From: Lachnospiraceae bacterium
Lineage (GTDB): Bacteria > Bacillota > Clostridia > Lachnospirales > Lachnospiraceae
Direction of reading: 5' to 3'
NCBI GenBank assembly: GCA_021202575.1
Contig: JAJQCU010000300.1
Location: forward strand, 1 to 5,738
DNA: 5,738 nucleotides
A program made the position numbers and the translations under genes. Numbering within the stretch: the first letter of the stretch is position 1; every line of letters starts with the position of its first letter. The notes under the pieces were generated by a model that had not been told where the DNA came from, did no database searches, and saw nothing but the letters and a program-made list of their open reading frames with translations. Below, one piece after another: positions 5,507-5,738 of the stretch.

Positions 5507-5541
5507 GATGAAAGGATGCTGTATATCCTTATGGATCTGAA

Positions 5542-5574
5542 ACGGCAGGATTCTTTTCCTGCCGTCTCTTTTTT
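5542..5574 (+). terminator. Rho-independent terminator of the Nudix gene
   Basis: ACGGCAGGA (5542-5550) and TCCTGCCGT (5557-5565) form a perfect 9-bp stem with a 6-nt T-rich loop, followed by CTCTTTTTT (5566-5574). It lies about 87 nt after the Nudix stop. Confidence 0.92.
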
Positions 5575-5619
5575 CAGAGGTCAGAGCTTGGGAACTGTCG
5601 CTTTCAGAGGAGACGTGAT

Positions 5620-5738
5620 ATGCGAGTCAGTCAGAAGCTGCTTTGGGGCAGCAGTATCGATGATCCGGACCCGGACGGGCTGCGGAATGATCTGGTGATG
5701 GGCAGACTGCCGGACAAGTATTATTGCCTTGTTTATAC
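5620..5738 (+). CDS. Unrecognised protein, N-terminal 39 residues only
   Basis: An ATG at 5620 follows a strong ribosome binding site (GAGGAG, 5607-5612, 7 nt spacing), and the frame stays open to the window edge. The visible product begins MRVSQKLLWGSSIDDPDP, contains a short Asp/Pro-rich turn, and reaches LPDKYYCLVY. There is no signal peptide or membrane helix in this part. I do not recognise the family, and 39 residues are too few to assign one. It starts 45 bp after a terminator, and I see no clear promoter in that gap, so its expression is unexplained. Confidence 0.7.
   Translation, partial: MRVSQKLLWGSSIDDPDPDGLRNDLVMGRLPDKYYCLVY

Noticed and set aside
5462..5698. 78-codon + strand open frame starting with GTG
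   Set aside because: It would run through tandem hairpins, the Nudix terminator and the ribosome binding site and start of the gene at 5620. Its GTG has no binding site.

Overview
The window looks like a chromosomal segment of a moderately GC-rich anaerobic Firmicute. Lachnospiraceae or a close clostridial relative fits best. The grounds are the ATP-type PEP carboxykinase, a SpoIID-family wall enzyme, an M18 aminopeptidase of the clostridial kind, strong GGAGG-type ribosome binding sites and sigma-A-like promoters. This placement rests on recognised protein families, not on a database search. No phage, plasmid, transposase or CRISPR signature is visible, and every protein gene lies on the + strand.

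Layout. (1) 2-343 is the 3' end of pckA, closed by a strong hairpin at 381-410. (2) 344-825 has no protein gene but is not empty. On the minus strand, a good sigma-A promoter (614-642) reads into a transcript of about 190 nt (607 down to about 419). Its two ends pair in an 18-bp interrupted closing stem followed by a T-run, which is the architecture of 6S RNA (SsrS). This RNA and pckA converge on the same bidirectional terminator. Beside the 6S promoter lies a 97-bp near-palindromic element (664-760). (3) 826-3241 holds two genes that overlap by 20 nt: a membrane-anchored SpoIID/LytB-domain protein (predicted peptidoglycan lytic transglycosylase) and a YihY/BrkB-family membrane protein. They are probably translationally coupled. 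(4) An M18 aminopeptidase (3375-4829) has its own promoter inside the end of the yihY-like gene, and a leader of about 115 nt. (5) A second element (4833-4912) has the same 12-14 bp inverted ends as the first but a different core. (6) A Nudix hydrolase (about 5006-5455) has a strong promoter and a puzzling start codon, and is followed by hairpins and a clear terminator (5542-5574). (7) A new gene starts at 5620 and runs off the window.

Functionally this is mostly housekeeping: gluconeogenic/anaplerotic carbon flow, global transcription control by a 6S-like RNA, wall remodelling with a membrane partner, peptide turnover and nucleotide-derivative hydrolysis. The parts most worth a second look are the minus-strand structured RNA, the pair of repeats with conserved ends (GTTACTATTCAC / GTGAATAGTAAC) and different cores, and the apparent lack of a normal start codon for the Nudix gene. 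I did not find convincing evidence of a wholly new multi-gene system.
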